Below, in pieces: positions 1 to 5,865 of a DNA stretch of 6,229 nucleotides. Each line of letters starts with the position of its first letter. Position 1 is the first letter of the stretch. The notes beneath the pieces were generated by a model. That model searched no databases and was not told where the DNA came from. It saw nothing but the letters and a program-made list of their open reading frames with translations. The translations under genes and the position numbers were made by a program. This DNA is from Nostoc sp. GT001 (GTDB lineage Bacteria > Cyanobacteriota > Cyanobacteriia > Cyanobacteriales > Nostocaceae): contig NZ_JAUDRJ010000003.1 in the NCBI RefSeq assembly GCF_030382115.1, positions 616,992 to 623,220 of the forward strand. The letters run 5' to 3'.

Positions 1-38
1 AGATCAAAATTTCTAATTTTAGTAATAAGACTTCACAT

Positions 39-75
39 AGTCCCGTTCAAAACTGAGTGGGACTTTTACTTTTTA
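39..75 (+). terminator. Rho-independent terminator of a gene left of the window
   Basis: An 11-bp stem (arms 39-49 and 54-64; two pairs are G:T) closes a 4-base AAAC loop. It is followed directly by TTTT, AC and TTTTT, a good U-tract on the plus strand. No such tract follows in the minus direction, so it most likely ends a plus-strand gene lying outside the window. That gene would converge on the transporter gene that ends at 195. Confidence 0.75.
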
Positions 76-194
76 TCCAGACAAATCCGTGTGTATTAAC
101 TTTCTGCTGTGCCTTTCGGCAGAGAATAATTCTGAAACCGTGTTTTTACGTAGCTTTGCAATCAGAGAATCTAGAATAGGGATGCGATAGACCC
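76..194. other. Short non-coding gap, nothing recognised
   Basis: This gap lies between the plus-strand terminator and the end of the minus-strand transporter. There is only a weak TCTGC/GCAGA hairpin near 104-123 and no U-tract on the minus strand, so I see no convincing terminator for the transporter. Confidence 0.4.
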
Positions 195-653
195 CTAGTG
201 ACCAACTGGCGCTTTCACTCCTGCACCGCCTTTACCCAGAAATAGCAACAGAGGTAATGAGCAAAGGAACCCTACCCCTACCACCCGAAAGCAATCTGCG
301 TAAGACAAAACCGCAGCTTGGGTATCTACTGTTTGACTTAATAAAGCTAGTGCTTGTTGTTGAGCCGTTGTTGCATCCATACCTTGACCTTGCAGTGCCC
401 CATTAAGTGCATCGAGGCGCATACTGGTTTCTGGGTCATAAGGACTAAGTTTTGCTAATAGGATGGCTCGATGAAAAGCTTCTCGTCGGTCAAGTAAAGT
501 GGTCAATAGAGCAATGCCAATGCTACCACCCAGTTGTCGGGTGAGGTTGTAGAAACCAGAGCCAGCAGAAATATCCGGTTTGGGTAGCGGGCCTAAAACT
601 GCCAAACTCAAAGGCAGAAACATCAACACAGTAAAGCCCCCACGCCATACCAA
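195..653 (-). CDS. C-terminal fragment of the split DHA2 transporter
   Basis: This open frame encodes the last part of the transporter, including LGPLPKPDISAGSGFY and NLTRQLGGSIGIALLTTLLD, followed by a terminal hydrophobic helix (about LSYADCFRVVGVGFLCSLPLLLFLG). The only nearby initiation codon, TTG at 653, is the leucine of the conserved FWPLVW stretch, which continues in frame upstream to about 677. It is therefore not a genuine start. The fragment is best read as the separated tail of the upstream frame, not as an independent gene. Confidence 0.75.
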   Translation of the reverse strand: MVWRGGFTVLMFLPLSLAVLGPLPKPDISAGSGFYNLTRQLGGSIGIALLTTLLDRREAFHRAILLAKLSPYDPETSMRLDALNGALQGQGMDATTAQQQALALLSQTVDTQAAVLSYADCFRVVGVGFLCSLPLLLFLGKGGAGVKAPVGH

Positions 654-666
654 TGGCCAAAATAAA

Positions 667-1785
667 TCATCTATACTCGGTTTGTGGGGTAATTGCTGCT
701 AGTTGAAACATGACTCCAGACGATCCGACAGCACCCATTGCAATTAAAAATCGGGCATCAATTTTACTAGACAGTTTGCCTAATAAAACCATAACGATCG
801 CAGATGCTAAAGCCCCAGGTGCTAACAATAGTCCTGTCTGCGTTGCTGTAAAGTGCAGCACACTCTGAGCAAATATCGGCACAGCAAAGAGTGTGCCATA
901 AAGCCCCATTCCTACCACGGCAGATAACACACTTCCAGCAGCTAAAGAACGGTGACGTAAAACTCTCAAGTCAACGGCAGGATGGTCTATTTTCAACTCG
1001 TACCAAATAAATAATCCCAATCCGATAATACTGGCGATCGCTAATGTGGTGATGAAACCGGAGGAAAACCAGTCTTCTTTCTCTCCTTCCTCTAACAAAG
1101 TTTGCATACAGCCAATAGCGATAACTAAAAACCCAATCCCGAACCAATCGACGGCTTGGCTTTGTGTCTCACTTTTATCTTTATCTTTGGGCAAAAACAT
1201 GAAAGACATCGCCACTGCAACGATCCCGAAGGGAATATTAACAAAGAAAATCCATCGCCAGCCTAAACCATCTACCAAAAATCCCCCTAAAGTCGGGCCG
1301 ATGGCTGGGCCAGCAATTACACCTACCCCAAAAACTGCTTGTGCTAAACCCTGTTCAGCAGGTGGAAAAGTCTCAAACAAAATCGCTTGGGCTTTAGCTA
1401 GCAATCCGCCACCACATAAACCTTGAAGAATTCGAGAAAAAACTAGCATTGGGAGATTAAATGCCAACCCGCATAAAACCGAGGCCAGGGTAAAGCCAAT
1501 CAACGAGAAAATGAAGTAGGTTTTGCGTCCAAAGTAATCTCCCAGCCATGCAGATAAGGGAATTAAGACAACATTTGCGATCGCATATCCAGTTACTACC
1601 CAGCCAACCTCACTGACAGTTGCACCCAAACTAGCCTGTATATCTGTTAGAGCAACGTTAACAATACTGGTATCAATTACTTCTAAAATCGCACCAAGGG
1701 AAGCCGTAAAAGCGATCGCCCACTTCAATGGCCCGTGGACATAACCAAATTGGTCAAAACTAGAACGTTTAATGTTGGTAGCCAT
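667..1785 (-). CDS. N-terminal fragment of the split DHA2 transporter
   Basis: This is the open frame carrying the first two-thirds of the transporter: the central motifs A and C and roughly the first eleven or twelve of fourteen predicted helices. It ends in three out-of-frame residues (EYR or YR) after ITPQT. If expressed alone it would lack the last helices and the conserved NLTRQLGG region, so it is probably non-functional. The start is chosen at ATG 1785. The codon just upstream, TTG at 1788, is also possible, and neither has a clear ribosome-binding site, as is common in cyanobacteria. Confidence 0.75.
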   Translation of the reverse strand: MATNIKRSSFDQFGYVHGPLKWAIAFTASLGAILEVIDTSIVNVALTDIQASLGATVSEVGWVVTGYAIANVVLIPLSAWLGDYFGRKTYFIFSLIGFTLASVLCGLAFNLPMLVFSRILQGLCGGGLLAKAQAILFETFPPAEQGLAQAVFGVGVIAGPAIGPTLGGFLVDGLGWRWIFFVNIPFGIVAVAMSFMFLPKDKDKSETQSQAVDWFGIGFLVIAIGCMQTLLEEGEKEDWFSSGFITTLAIASIIGLGLFIWYELKIDHPAVDLRVLRHRSLAAGSVLSAVVGMGLYGTLFAVPIFAQSVLHFTATQTGLLLAPGALASAIVMVLLGKLSSKIDARFLIAMGAVGSSGVMFQLAAITPQTEYR

Positions 1786-1880
1786 CAATAATACTAATTT
1801 GTAATTAAGAAGCCCAGATGAAATCCAACTTTCTTTTCGATAATTGGTATCAGAGCGATCGCAAAGCTAAAAATAGGCAC

Positions 1881-1914
1881 TTTATCTATACGATACGGTA
1901 GCGTATCATATAAA
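1881..1914. promoter_or_regulatory. TetR-type palindromic operator with overlapping divergent promoter-like elements
   Basis: Positions 1887-1912 form a 26-base inverted repeat: TATA-n-GATACG, four bases, CGTATC-n-TATA. Only one position per outer half and the outer pair of the central four bases are unmatched. On the plus strand TTTATC (1881-1886), 17 bases and TATCAT (1904-1909) resemble a weak promoter toward tetR. On the minus strand TTATAT (1913-1908), 17 bases and TATAGA (1890-1885) give the mirror arrangement toward the transporter. A TetR dimer bound here would block both. The palindrome is direct evidence; the promoters and the binding protein are inferred. Confidence 0.7.
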
Positions 1915-1940
1915 AAAGGTCAAGGAAAGCAGCAGCGATC

Positions 1941-1979
1941 CCATTCCCCATTCCCCATTCCCCATTCCCCATTCCCCAT
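1941..1979. repeat. STRR heptamer array (CCATTCC, 5.6 copies) abutting the tetR start codon
   Basis: Five perfect copies of the 7-mer CCATTCC (1941-1975) are followed by CCAT, after which the repeat breaks with a G and creates the ATG start at 1978. Such heptanucleotide arrays are known as short tandemly repeated repetitive (STRR) sequences in heterocystous cyanobacteria. The array occupies the place where a ribosome-binding site would be. The nearest purine-rich stretch, AAGGAAAG (1922-1929), is about 48 bases upstream of the start. The minus strand reads GGGG-AAT repeats with G-quadruplex potential. Confidence 0.9.
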
Positions 1980-2562
1980 GTCAAGTTCTTCTGGACGCCC
2001 ACGTAGCATCCACGCCGACCAAGCCATTCTGCAAGCGACCCTAGATTTGCTTGCAGAGGTAGGATATGAAAGCATGAGTATAGAAGCGATCGCTTCCCGT
2101 GCTGGAGTTGGTAAAACGACCATCTATCGGCGTTACACTTCCAAAGAAGAATTAGTTGCAGACGCGATCGAAAGTTTGAGAGATGATTTAGTGATCCCCG
2201 ATACTGATAGCTTTTGGGGAGACATGGATATCCTGATTAATAATGCCGCCAAAAAAATAGATAGTCCTCTTGGTCGTCAGACACTTGCGCTGATAATTAG
2301 TACAGCATCTAGCAATCCTCAGTTTGCAGAGGTTTACTGGACAAAATATACAAAACTCCGACGTGAAGCCTTTTCTAAAATACTTGAGCGTGCCAAGTCC
2401 AGAGGCGAAATTCACAAGGATGCAGACGTAGAACTAATTATCGACCTTGTAAGCGGGTCACTATATTATGCACTGATCTTCAAACCCACAACGGAGCCAG
2501 TAGAAGCATACATGCGCCGCACCATGAATCTTTTGATAAAGGGAGTAGGGAGTAGGGAGTAG
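1978..2562 (+). CDS. TetR/AcrR-family transcriptional repressor
   Basis: This 194-residue protein has the length and layout of the TetR family. The N-terminal DNA-binding domain is at about residues 11-60, with helix-turn-helix SIEAIASRAGVGKTTIYRRY (34-53) followed by the family's SKEELVADAI. The ligand-binding and dimerisation half (about 70-190) is variable, and the ligand cannot be told. The gene is divergent from the DHA2 transporter across a 26-base palindrome, so it probably represses both genes and is released by an efflux substrate. No ATG, GTG or TTG lies in frame upstream as far as about 1900, so ATG 1978 is the best start. It directly ends a heptamer array, and the position of a Shine-Dalgarno sequence is taken by the repeat. 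At the other end, residues 189-194 (GVGSRE) and the stop TAG are encoded by another heptamer array, so the C-terminus is probably rewritten relative to relatives. The DNA-binding half looks intact. Confidence 0.92.
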   Translation: MSSSSGRPRSIHADQAILQATLDLLAEVGYESMSIEAIASRAGVGKTTIYRRYTSKEELVADAIESLRDDLVIPDTDSFWGDMDILINNAAKKIDSPLGRQTLALIISTASSNPQFAEVYWTKYTKLRREAFSKILERAKSRGEIHKDADVELIIDLVSGSLYYALIFKPTTEPVEAYMRRTMNLLIKGVGSRE

Positions 2563-2585
2563 GGAATAGGGAGTACGGGAGACGG
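2541..2585. repeat. STRR heptamer array (GGGAGTA, about 5 copies) overlapping the tetR 3' end
   Basis: GGGAGTA occurs at 2541, 2548 and 2555, then GGGAATA at 2562, GGGAGTA at 2569, and degenerate copies to about 2585. Each unit carries one TAG. Because seven is not a multiple of three, any frame entering the array on this strand meets a TAG within three units, which is what ends tetR at 2560-2562. The GGG tracts every seven bases also fit a plus-strand G-quadruplex pattern. Confidence 0.88.
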
Positions 2586-2596
2586 AATAACCAATG

Positions 2597-2647
2597 CCCA
2601 TTCCCCATTCCCCATTCCCCATCCCCCATTCCCCATTCCCCATTCCA
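2597..2647. repeat. STRR heptamer array (CCCATTC, 7 copies)
   Basis: Seven 7-mers are present from 2597 to 2645. Six are CCCATTC and one (2618-2624) is CCCATCC. It is the same repeat, in the same orientation, as the array before tetR. With the G-rich array at 2541-2585 it can form an imperfect stem: GGGAGUA against CAUUCCC gives five Watson-Crick pairs plus one G:U per seven. The pair may therefore act as a hairpin between the convergent tetR and patD-like genes. A terminator role is only inferred, as no clear U-tract follows. Confidence 0.88.
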
Positions 2648-2701
2648 ACTTGTTAGCAAAATAACTTTTCACTATAGGTCATAAATGAGATGATGGAGAA
2701 A

Positions 2702-3076
2702 TTAGAGAAAAAGGTGAACAATTGTTATTTTTCCCTTCCGCTTCTGGTTGCAGATGGCATCACAGTATTGAATGAGGGTTGTCAAGCGATCGCTAATCGT
2801 TTGAAGTCTCGTTTGTACAGTAGATGCTTGCCGCGCTCCTTGCAAAAACATCACATCTATTGCCAAAAGGCGCAATTGCTTGCTCATCTCCGTTTGATAA
2901 GACTGCACTCGCCAGTTTTCATCAGCCAAAGGCACAATCTGTTGCCCGAAAAATTGCTGCAACGTGGCTACATGCTGCCGCAGTTCTGGCGCAACGATTT
3001 GGGTAGTTGTGGCATCGGAGCGTAATTGCTCTAATAAAGTTACGAATGCCAGATATTTATCACGGTTTAAAGACAT
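2702..3076 (-). CDS. Small helical cyanobacterial protein, possibly PatD (heterocyst frequency control)
   Basis: A 124-residue, mostly alpha-helical, charged protein without signal peptide or membrane segment. It starts MSLNRDKYLAFVTLLEQL and contains heptad-like stretches such as LRQHVATLQQFF and LRLLAIDVMFLQGARQ, so it may form coiled-coil or helical-bundle contacts. From memory of the family, length and sequence resemble PatD, a small protein of filamentous cyanobacteria that tunes heterocyst frequency, acts on FtsZ assembly and is under NtcA control. I cannot check this by alignment, so no symbol is given. ATG 3076 fits the family start. The tail after YCDAI (CNQKRKGKITIVHLFL) looks unlike the rest and may be a non-conserved extension. 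The gene is convergent with tetR (139 bases between stops, filled by heptamer arrays) and divergent from rel. A GTA-N10-TAC sequence and TTGACA lie just upstream of its start. Confidence 0.7.
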   Translation of the reverse strand: MSLNRDKYLAFVTLLEQLRSDATTTQIVAPELRQHVATLQQFFGQQIVPLADENWRVQSYQTEMSKQLRLLAIDVMFLQGARQASTVQTRLQTISDRLTTLIQYCDAICNQKRKGKITIVHLFL

Positions 3077-3101
3077 CCAGTGCTAGTTAAGATAGTATTA
3101 A

Positions 3102-3123
3102 TGTCAAGTAATTTTTCTTCTAC
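3102..3123 (-). promoter_or_regulatory. Candidate promoter or NtcA-like site upstream of the patD-like gene
   Basis: Reading the minus strand, GTA-N10-TAC (3123-3108) is followed at once by TTGACA (3107-3102) and, further on, AT-rich DNA up to the ATG at 3076. The canonical NtcA box is GTA-N8-TAC, so the spacing is two bases too long. No properly spaced -10 element follows the TTGACA at 17 bases. The signal is weak and is noted because PatD is reported to be NtcA-controlled. Confidence 0.25.
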
Positions 3124-3154
3124 AATAAACTTTCTTAAAGACTTATCAGCATTA

Positions 3155-3182
3155 AAAGCCTCAAATCGTGATTTGGGGCTTT
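3155..3182. terminator. Terminator-like hairpin between divergent patD-like and rel genes
   Basis: AAAGCCTCAAATC (3155-3167) pairs with GATTTGGGGCTTT (3170-3182), giving 13 positions with a single T:G wobble. After opening the closing C:G pair the loop is CGTG. TTTGTTTG runs through the plus-strand end and CTTTT through the minus-strand end, so the direction is ambiguous. It lies between two divergent genes where no terminator is expected. It could end read-through from the tetR side, end an unannotated small RNA, or act as an attenuator if the rel transcript starts to its left. Confidence 0.55.
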
Positions 3183-3398
3183 GTTTGCCATCAATGGATT
3201 TTCTTTCTTTAACGATCCTTGAAACTCAAACTGGATGACTACCAGACGCTCCTGCGTACCTAACGCTACGCTATTGCAATTGGAGAAATCCTTACACTGC
3301 TTTTTCACCCTTTTTTAGGCAACAGCATCTTTTCAGGGCGATGCTGCTAGTTTTATTATCATTCACTTATCTACCGATCCTCTCTAAACCCAAATTGT
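3183..3398 (+). promoter_or_regulatory. Upstream region of rel with a hairpin and a candidate promoter
   Basis: No gene is visible in this stretch. At 3254-3271 GCGTA and TACGC form a small inverted repeat inside TAACGCTACGC-type sequence, which resembles dispersed repeats of Nostocaceae (recalled, not checked). At 3323-3346 CAGCATC and GATGCTG form a perfect 7-bp stem around a 10-base loop. TTTTCA (3330-3335), 18 bases and TATTAT (3354-3359) make a plausible sigma-70-type promoter with a leader of about 30 bases before the rel ATG at 3399. The hairpin would overlap that promoter. No clear ribosome-binding site precedes the ATG. Confidence 0.35.
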
Positions 3399-5669
3399 AT
3401 GAGCAGTATAGCGATAAATTCATCAGTTGACCTTGCCATTCCCGAATGGTTAAAAAAATGTTTGAAGGAGTCATCGACAAGTAGCGGCGCAGGAGAAGAT
3501 GACCGAAGGCATAATGATGCCGTCTTAATTGGTCGGGCATTTGAATTTGCTTACCAACTACATCAAGGTCAATACCGCAAATCTGGAGAACCATACATCG
3601 CTCATCCCATTGCTGTGGCTGAATTGCTGCGTGACTTGGGAGGCAGTGCTGCTATGATAGCAGCTGGATTTCTCCATGATGTCGTTGAAGATACAGAAGT
3701 TACAAGTCAAGAAATAGAAGAACGCTTTGGCCCAGAAGTGCGGCAATTGGTTGAAGGCGTCACCAAGCTTTCTAAAATCAATTTCACTAGCAAAACCGAA
3801 AGCCAAGCCGAAAACTTCCGGCGGATGTTTTTGGCAATGGCGCAAGATATTCGGGTAATTGTGGTGAAATTGGCAGATCGTTTGCATAATATGCGAACTT
3901 TACAATATATGTCAGAAGCCAGCCGCCGCCGCAGTGCCCAGGAAACGCGAGATATATTCGCACCTTTAGCCAATCGCTTGGGGATTTGGCGAATTAAATG
4001 GGAACTGGAAGATTTGGCTTTTAAATATTTGGAACCAGAAGCTTTTCGCGAAATGCAGGAGCATGTTTCCGAAAAACGGACGGCGCGAGAAGAGAAGTTG
4101 GCCAAAGCTACAGATATTTTGCGAGAACGTTTGCAGCAAGCCGGAATCCACTTTCAAGATATCAGCGGTCGTCCCAAACACCTTTATAGCATTTACCAAA
4201 AAATGCACCGCCAGCAAAAGGAATTTCATGAAATTTACGATTTGGCAGCGCTGCGAATAATTGTTCAAACCAATGAAGAATGCTATCGGGCGTTGGCGGT
4301 AGTTCATGATGCTTTTCGCCCAATTCCTGGGAGATTTAAGGACTATATTGGACTGCCAAAGCCTAACCGTTACCAGTCATTGCATACTGGGGTGATTGGA
4401 TTAACTGGCCGTCCTTTAGAGGTGCAAATTCGGACAATCGAAATGCATCATATCGCCGAGTATGGGATTGCCGCTCATTGGAAGTATAAAGAAACAGGTG
4501 GTTCTAGCATTAGCCATTTGACAGGCACAGATGACAAATTTACTTGGCTGCGGCAACTGCTAGAATGGCAAACCGATCTTAAGGATGCACAAGAATATCT
4601 TGATAGCGTCAAAGATAATTTATTTGAAGATGATGTCTATGTCTTCACCCCTAAGGGGGATGTTGTTCCTTTAAGTCCTGGTGCTACCACTGTAGATTTT
4701 GCTTATCGCATTCATACAGAAGTCGGAAACCACTGTTCAGGGGCGCGGGTGAATGGGCGAATGGTGCCACTGTCAACGCGGCTGCACAATGGCGATATTG
4801 TAGAAGTTCTCACCCAAAAGAACTGCCATCCGAGTTTAGATTGGTTGAACTTTGTCAGAACTTCGGCAGCAAAATATCGGATTAAACAATGGTACAAGCG
4901 ATCGCGCCGGGAAGAAAATGTCGCCCGTGGACGGGAGTTGTTAGAAAAGGAACTTGGTAAAACTGGTTTTGATAGTCTGCTGAAGTCGGATGCGATGCAG
5001 ATTGTTGCTGAAAAGTGTAACTACCATAGCGTGGAAGATTTACTCGCTGGTTTGGGTTATGGAGAAATTACGTTGAACCTAGTGCTAAATCGCTGGCGAG
5101 AAGTAGCGAAGGGACAACAACCAGTTTCCACTGTGTCGCCATTTATCCCTAAAGAAGCAAGTACATCAAAAGCTTTGCGAGATGCACCTGCAACTACCTC
5201 ACGTTCCACGGATTCGCCAATTTTTGGGGTGGAAGGTTTGGTATATTATTTAGCTGGGTGTTGTACCCCGATTCCTGGCGAACCAATTATTGGTGTGGTG
5301 ACGCGAGGTAGGGGGATTTCAATTCATCGCCAAGGCTGCCATAATCTGGAGACTGTGGAGTATGAACGCTTAGTACCAGTTAGGTGGAACCCAGCCGCCG
5401 AAAGTAGTGGTCGTCCGCATACGTACCCAGTAGATGTTCAAATTGAAGCCCTTGACCGTGTAGGGGTGCTAAAGGATATTTTGTCACGGTTAAGCGACCA
5501 AGGGATCAACGTCCGTCATGCCCAGGTAAAAACCTCTACTGGCCAACCTGCATTGATCGACTTAGGAATAGATATACGCGATCGCTCTCAACTAGAGCAA
5601 GTGTTCGTCCAAATTAAGAAAATGAGCGACATTTTGAATATCCGCCGCGTTGGTCAAATCGACGAGTAG
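3399..5669 (+). CDS. rel: Bifunctional (p)ppGpp synthetase/hydrolase (RelA/SpoT homologue)
   Basis: This cytoplasmic enzyme makes (p)ppGpp from ATP and GTP/GDP and also hydrolyses it, controlling the stringent response. The 756 residues match the long Rel family. The HD hydrolase domain (about 45-195) has H69, the H93-D94 pair in FLHDVVEDT and D160 in KLADRLHNM, so hydrolysis should work. The synthetase domain (about 250-365) has RPKH (258-261), RFKD (312-315), NRYQSLHT (323-330) and EVQIRT (341-346). RxKD, as opposed to the ExDD of synthetase-only RelA, supports a bifunctional enzyme. The TGS domain follows at about 411-472, then a helical region, a Cys/His-rich stretch with C621-C622 and GCH (646-648), and a C-terminal ACT domain (about 677-752) that senses the ribosome or amino acids. 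It appears complete, with no frameshift. It is transcribed alone: divergent from the patD-like gene, and followed 16 bases later by a strong hairpin. MSSIA at ATG 3399 is the natural start. Confidence 0.96.
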   Translation: MSSIAINSSVDLAIPEWLKKCLKESSTSSGAGEDDRRHNDAVLIGRAFEFAYQLHQGQYRKSGEPYIAHPIAVAELLRDLGGSAAMIAAGFLHDVVEDTEVTSQEIEERFGPEVRQLVEGVTKLSKINFTSKTESQAENFRRMFLAMAQDIRVIVVKLADRLHNMRTLQYMSEASRRRSAQETRDIFAPLANRLGIWRIKWELEDLAFKYLEPEAFREMQEHVSEKRTAREEKLAKATDILRERLQQAGIHFQDISGRPKHLYSIYQKMHRQQKEFHEIYDLAALRIIVQTNEECYRALAVVHDAFRPIPGRFKDYIGLPKPNRYQSLHTGVIGLTGRPLEVQIRTIEMHHIAEYGIAAHWKYKETGGSSISHLTGTDDKFTWLRQLLEWQTDLKDAQEYLDSVKDNLFEDDVYVFTPKGDVVPLSPGATTVDFAYRIHTEVGNHCSGARVNGRMVPLSTRLHNGDIVEVLTQKNCHPSLDWLNFVRTSAAKYRIKQWYKRSRREENVARGRELLEKELGKTGFDSLLKSDAMQIVAEKCNYHSVEDLLAGLGYGEITLNLVLNRWREVAKGQQPVSTVSPFIPKEASTSKALRDAPATTSRSTDSPIFGVEGLVYYLAGCCTPIPGEPIIGVVTRGRGISIHRQGCHNLETVEYERLVPVRWNPAAESSGRPHTYPVDVQIEALDRVGVLKDILSRLSDQGINVRHAQVKTSTGQPALIDLGIDIRDRSQLEQVFVQIKKMSDILNIRRVGQIDE

Positions 5670-5685
5670 GTGTCTCAATTACTAG

Positions 5686-5711
5686 GGTGCGTTAACGCAG
5701 TGTAACGCACC
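5686..5711 (+). terminator. Hairpin after rel: terminator and/or dispersed palindrome
   Basis: GGTGCGTTA (5686-5694) and TAACGCACC (5703-5711) form a perfect 9-bp stem with an 8-base loop, beginning 16 bases after the rel stop. The left part also contains the 12-base palindrome TGCGTTAACGCA (5688-5699), an alternative fold. Only AATTTA follows, so the U-tract is weak. GGTGCGTTA...TAACGCACC hairpins are, as I recall, frequent between genes in Nostocaceae, so this may be a dispersed repeat used as a terminator. Confidence 0.6.
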
Positions 5712-5745
5712 AATTTAGGAATCGAACCGCAGAGGCGCATCATTA

Positions 5746-5862
5746 CTATTGATGCAATAGGTACACAGAAATTGATTGCCACGGGTCATTGAATACAGTT
5801 TTTGCTTCTTCAAAGCTAATTCCATGCTTCTTGAGGTTTTCTTTAGCTTTACCTTGGAAATA
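5746..5862 (-). pseudogene. Relic of a BrnT-family toxin gene (N-terminal fragment)
   Basis: One minus-strand frame, between stops at 5863-5865 and 5746-5748, encodes FQGKAKENLKKHG followed by ISFEEAKTVFNDPW. This matches the N-terminal core of BrnT, the RelE-fold ribonuclease toxin of BrnT/BrnA systems, whose members typically read F-x-W-D-x-x-K-x-x-x-N-x-x-KHG-(I/V)-SF-EEA-x-x-VF-x-DP. The usual W-D residues before KAKEN are missing, perhaps through a short deletion. There is no start codon, and after DPW the sequence loses resemblance and stops 11 codons later. No BrnA antitoxin fits in the roughly 35 bases left before the rel hairpin. It is almost certainly non-functional, and the remainder was probably lost by deletion. 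BrnT is recognised from motif memory, not a search. Confidence 0.7.
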
Positions 5863-5865
5863 TTA

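Larger units (their letters stand above)
195..1785 (-). pseudogene. DHA2-family (EmrB/QacA-like) 14-TM drug efflux transporter, split by a frameshift
   Basis: This is a proton-coupled multidrug exporter of the major facilitator superfamily in the inner membrane. The N-terminal part (1785-667, about 372 residues) carries the DHA2 hallmarks: IDTSIVNVAL in helix 1 (about 39-47), motif A LGDYFGRK (about 82-89), antiporter motif C GPAIGPTLGG (about 160-169) and WRWIFFVNIPFG (about 177-188). It runs out of frame at a TGA (667-669) after AAITPQTE. The C-terminal part continues one frame over as DDLFWPLVWRGG (671-636) to a TAG at 195-197, and includes SGFYNLTRQLGG, typical of the family's end. Removing one base in 666-681 restores a protein of about 530 residues, the usual length. 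The likely start is ATG at 1785, although a TTG lies just before it. No emrA-like membrane-fusion gene is adjacent. The divergent TetR gene is the likely regulator. The break could be a real mutation or a sequencing error. Substrate unknown. Confidence 0.85.

Noticed and set aside
104..123. Possible terminator of the transporter on the minus strand
   Set aside because: Only a 5-bp stem with a long loop and no U-tract on that strand.
1046..1426. 126-residue plus-strand frame inside the transporter gene
   Set aside because: It is antisense to conserved DHA2 transporter motifs, with a Pro/Lys/Ser-rich composition typical of a shadow frame.
1941..2647. Repeat arrays considered as CRISPR
   Set aside because: Units are 7 bases in direct tandem without spacers, and no cas genes are present; they are STRR-type repeats.
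2461..2672. Minus-strand frames encoding repeated MGNGEWGMGNGEW peptides
   Set aside because: They are translations of the CCCATTC heptamer array and the tetR 3' end on the opposite strand; the periodic peptide follows from a 7-base repeat and is not a gene.
2690..3025. Plus-strand frames opposite the patD-like gene
   Set aside because: They are antisense to a better-supported helical protein and show no recognisable domain.
3108..3123. Canonical NtcA box
   Set aside because: The spacing is GTA-N10-TAC instead of N8 and no -10 element follows at the expected distance; kept only as a low-confidence candidate.
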